DNA from: Prevotellaceae bacterium UBA1786
GTDB lineage: Bacteria > Bacteroidota > Bacteroidia > Bacteroidales > Bacteroidaceae
Assembly: GCA_002314525.1 (NCBI GenBank)
Contig: DCGE01000047.1
Coordinates: 1-6,596, forward strand
Direction: 5' to 3'
Length of the DNA stretch: 6,596 nucleotides
Of the stretch, positions 4,715 through 6,596 are shown piece after piece (position 1 is the first letter of the stretch; each line of letters starts with the position of its first letter). The notes below the pieces were generated by a model. That model saw nothing but the letters and a program-made list of their open reading frames with translations, had not been told where the DNA came from and did not search any database. The translations under genes and the position numbers were made by a program.

Positions 4715-6596
4715 ATGCGAACAACAAGAATATTTCTCATCGCCATACTCTCGCTGCTGAGCACTGCCATGTCGGTTGCCCAGGAGGTGATAGTCAACAT
4801 TACTCCCGTACAACGAGTTTTGCCTCCGCAGGCTCTGCTCTATGTCAGTGATCCGGGCAAGTACTTCAATGTCACGTTGACCAACACCACTTCCCAGCAG
4901 CAGAACGTTTATCTGTCTCTGAACCTTCAGCAGACGATGCCATCAAGCGGCATCAGTGTCATCGTGCCTTCGAACTACCCACCGAACACTCCGTTCACGA
5001 TTCCGGCCAACGGAACCAAGGTCCTCACCTCGATGGAGATGAAGACGATGTTCAACCACATACCGGCAAGCAAGATACAGACCACTCCTGGTCTATTCGA
5101 CGATTACTCCAATGGTTCGTTCGGCCTGCTTCCTGAAGGTGACTACGAGGTACAGATGACTGCCTACCGATGGTCTAATCCTAAGTTGGACCCACCAGTG
5201 GCCGTGAGTTTCCCGACGGGTGGCAAGGCATACTTCACCGTATGCTACAAGGCACAGGCTCCTCAGTTCCTGATGCCAATCAAGGCTGGCTCATTGGGAG
5301 GCGGCGAGGACGTGGCAGAACTCGATGTGCTTACTCCTCTGTTCTCCTGGACTCCTACCGTACTCCCTTGTGCGGTTTCTGCCTTGCAGTACAGGTATGC
5401 GTTCAAGGTGGTTGAGGTGCTTAAGGACCAGAGTCCTACTGAGGCCATTGAGAAGAATCCTGTTGTCTATAGGACTGACAACCTCGTTGTATCCCAGTGT
5501 GTCATACCGACCAACATCATCCAGAACCAGTTCTACACAGATCGCACTTATGCCGCTCAGGTAACGGCATCGAGTGCAAGCACCAATGCTCTCGACTATG
5601 TGATGATCGAGAACGACGGTAAATCAACATTCCGTCTGTTTAAGTTGAAGACCACCGAAACGGAAGAGAAGGCTGAAGAGAAGAAAGAGGATAAGGCTGA
5701 GGAGAAGGTTGAAGATAAGGCTGAAGAAAATAAGGAGGAAAAGAAGGAAGAGAATCCAGAAGATTTTGAATTCACGGGCTCTTTCATAGATGTTGATACT
5801 GATGTTTCGGGCGACATCGATCCGACCAAGCCATATACCTTCAAGTTCCCTTTAATCCAGACTCCTGTCTTCGCACGCGGTGACGAAGCCCGCAAGATGA
5901 TTGAAGGTCAGGACCTCGACGTCACTTGGGTGGGGTCTTCCTACATGGGTGGTGAAGGTCAGCAGCCTGACACCGTTGCAGTGGAATACGATGTGGAGGT
6001 GTTCAGCGGTGATACTCCGGGCGACATCGATGCAGCTATAGCCACCGATCCAATCTTCACCCAGCGCGTCACCGAGGGCGACTCGCTCCAGGTGCCATGG
6101 GAGAAGATCAAGGACCTCGTTGAGACAGGCACCTACATGGTACTGCGCGTCAATCCTATAGCCGATACGACCATCGTCTCGTTCCGTGGTGAGAATACCC
6201 ATATCAAGGACTTTGCATTGGTGGAGTGCCTGACGAAGAAGTACTTCCAGTGCTCGAGCATGGTGGATATCACCAACAAGAAACCTACGGAGAAGAAGGC
6301 TTCCGAATTCAAGGGCCAGACCATTCCTATCGGCCAGTACCAGCTCACCATCGACGAGATAAAGGACGGTAAGGAGAAGGGTACGTTCGAGGGTAAGGGT
6401 CATGTGCTGTGGCAGCCGTTCGGCTTCGACGTAGGTGTATGCGTCAAGTTCACCGAACTGGAGATCAACACTGAGGATGTGGTGATAGGCGGTACTGCCG
6501 AGTCATATAGCAACGAGGAGACCATGAGCGATATCCAGGTAGTTGATAAACTTTTCTCCGACTGGGGCATCGACAACCTTATCAATGATTCTCACT
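4715..6596 (+). CDS. Exported TANFOR-like modular protein with FnIII-like domains, 3' end cut by the window
   Basis: An open frame runs from ATG 4715 to the last base with no stop: 627 codons plus one base, so the C-terminus is missing. Residues 1-22 are a signal peptide (MRTTRIFLIAILSLLS...AMSVAQ). Residues 24-180 (VNITPVQRVLPPQ, YFNVTLTNTTSQQQNVYL, FTIPANGTKVL, LLPEGDYEVQMTAY) resemble the N-terminal region of TANFOR-type proteins of Bacteroidota (recalled, not searched). Residues 204-286 form a fibronectin-III-like module (PLFSWTP, YRYAFKVVEV, TYAAQVTAS). A Lys/Glu-rich linker (317-349) follows, then a second similar module (400-482: VTWVGS, VEYDVEVF, TGTYMVLRVNP). Residues 535-595 (IGQYQLTIDEI, FEGKGHVLWQPFGFDVGVCVKF) match a segment I associate with the same protein class. 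Related proteins are often well over 1,000 residues, so much is probably missing. The role is inferred to be an elongated envelope or surface component working with the barrel just upstream. No catalytic motif is visible. Coding is supported by the signal peptide, codon-level coherence across nearly 1.9 kb and domain repeats. Confidence 0.88.
   Translation, partial: MRTTRIFLIAILSLLSTAMSVAQEVIVNITPVQRVLPPQALLYVSDPGKYFNVTLTNTTSQQQNVYLSLNLQQTMPSSGISVIVPSNYPPNTPFTIPANGTKVLTSMEMKTMFNHIPASKIQTTPGLFDDYSNGSFGLLPEGDYEVQMTAYRWSNPKLDPPVAVSFPTGGKAYFTVCYKAQAPQFLMPIKAGSLGGGEDVAELDVLTPLFSWTPTVLPCAVSALQYRYAFKVVEVLKDQSPTEAIEKNPVVYRTDNLVVSQCVIPTNIIQNQFYTDRTYAAQVTASSASTNALDYVMIENDGKSTFRLFKLKTTETEEKAEEKKEDKAEEKVEDKAEENKEEKKEENPEDFEFTGSFIDVDTDVSGDIDPTKPYTFKFPLIQTPVFARGDEARKMIEGQDLDVTWVGSSYMGGEGQQPDTVAVEYDVEVFSGDTPGDIDAAIATDPIFTQRVTEGDSLQVPWEKIKDLVETGTYMVLRVNPIADTTIVSFRGENTHIKDFALVECLTKKYFQCSSMVDITNKKPTEKKASEFKGQTIPIGQYQLTIDEIKDGKEKGTFEGKGHVLWQPFGFDVGVCVKFTELEINTEDVVIGGTAESYSNEETMSDIQVVDKLFSDWGIDNLINDSH
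5669..5740 (+). repeat. Three-copy 24-bp coding repeat, Lys/Glu-rich linker
   Basis: Three imperfect 24-bp units encode KAEEKKED, KAEEKVED and KAEENKEE (residues 319-342 of the third gene), flanked by more Lys/Glu. Each unit begins AAGGCTGA. The segment is highly charged and should form a flexible or single-helix spacer between the two FnIII-like modules. The unit is a multiple of 3, so copy changes keep the frame and would alter only linker length. On the minus strand the same bases give a Ser/Phe-rich shadow frame that is not a gene. Confidence 0.85.

Noticed and set aside
5596..5895. Minus-strand Ser/Phe-rich open frame
   Set aside because: The Ser/Phe repeats are the reverse complement of the Lys/Glu codon repeat in the plus-strand gene.
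5852..6403. Minus-strand open frame of 183 codons
   Set aside because: It is antisense to the second FnIII-like module and following segment of the third gene. It looked prominent only because the true plus-strand gene has no stop in the window.

Overview
The window looks like a chromosomal segment from a Bacteroidota bacterium, most likely Prevotella or a close Bacteroidales relative. Three things point there. The first protein ends in a tail (FNLAGQ...YKGVVIKNGKKYLNK) typical of Prevotella exported proteins that carry a type IX secretion (T9SS) type A-like sorting signal. No Shine-Dalgarno sequence precedes any start; the starts follow AT-rich leaders. All proteins belong to envelope families I associate with this phylum. 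This assignment is inferred from protein style, not from a marker gene.

Layout: everything coding is on the + strand. Positions 1-87 are an AT-rich leader. Positions 88-2895 encode a 935-residue secreted, multi-domain, Ig-like surface protein. A strong hairpin terminator (2907-2935) follows. Positions 2965-4692 encode a 575-residue outer-membrane beta-barrel protein. After a 22-nt gap, a third gene starts at 4715 and runs off the end of the window (627 codons visible, no stop). It is an exported protein with an N-terminal region resembling the TANFOR-type proteins of Bacteroidota, two fibronectin-III-like modules and a Lys/Glu-rich repeat linker. No RNA genes, mobile elements, CRISPR arrays or minus-strand genes were found.

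How the genes may work together (inference): all three products have signal peptides, and none looks like an enzyme. A beta-barrel next to a long modular TANFOR-like protein, with a likely T9SS-sorted Ig-like protein upstream, suggests an envelope or surface assembly: a barrel in the outer membrane, an elongated modular partner, and a surface-displayed adhesin-like protein. Genes 2 and 3 are probably co-transcribed. Gene 1 may be a separate unit or be joined by partial read-through of the hairpin. I know of no characterised function for this arrangement.

The most notable small-scale signals are a four-copy heptanucleotide tandem repeat in frame-sensitive position just before the predicted sorting signal of gene 1, a matched pair of DECR-motif domains at the two ends of the same protein, and a 24-bp coding repeat in gene 3.
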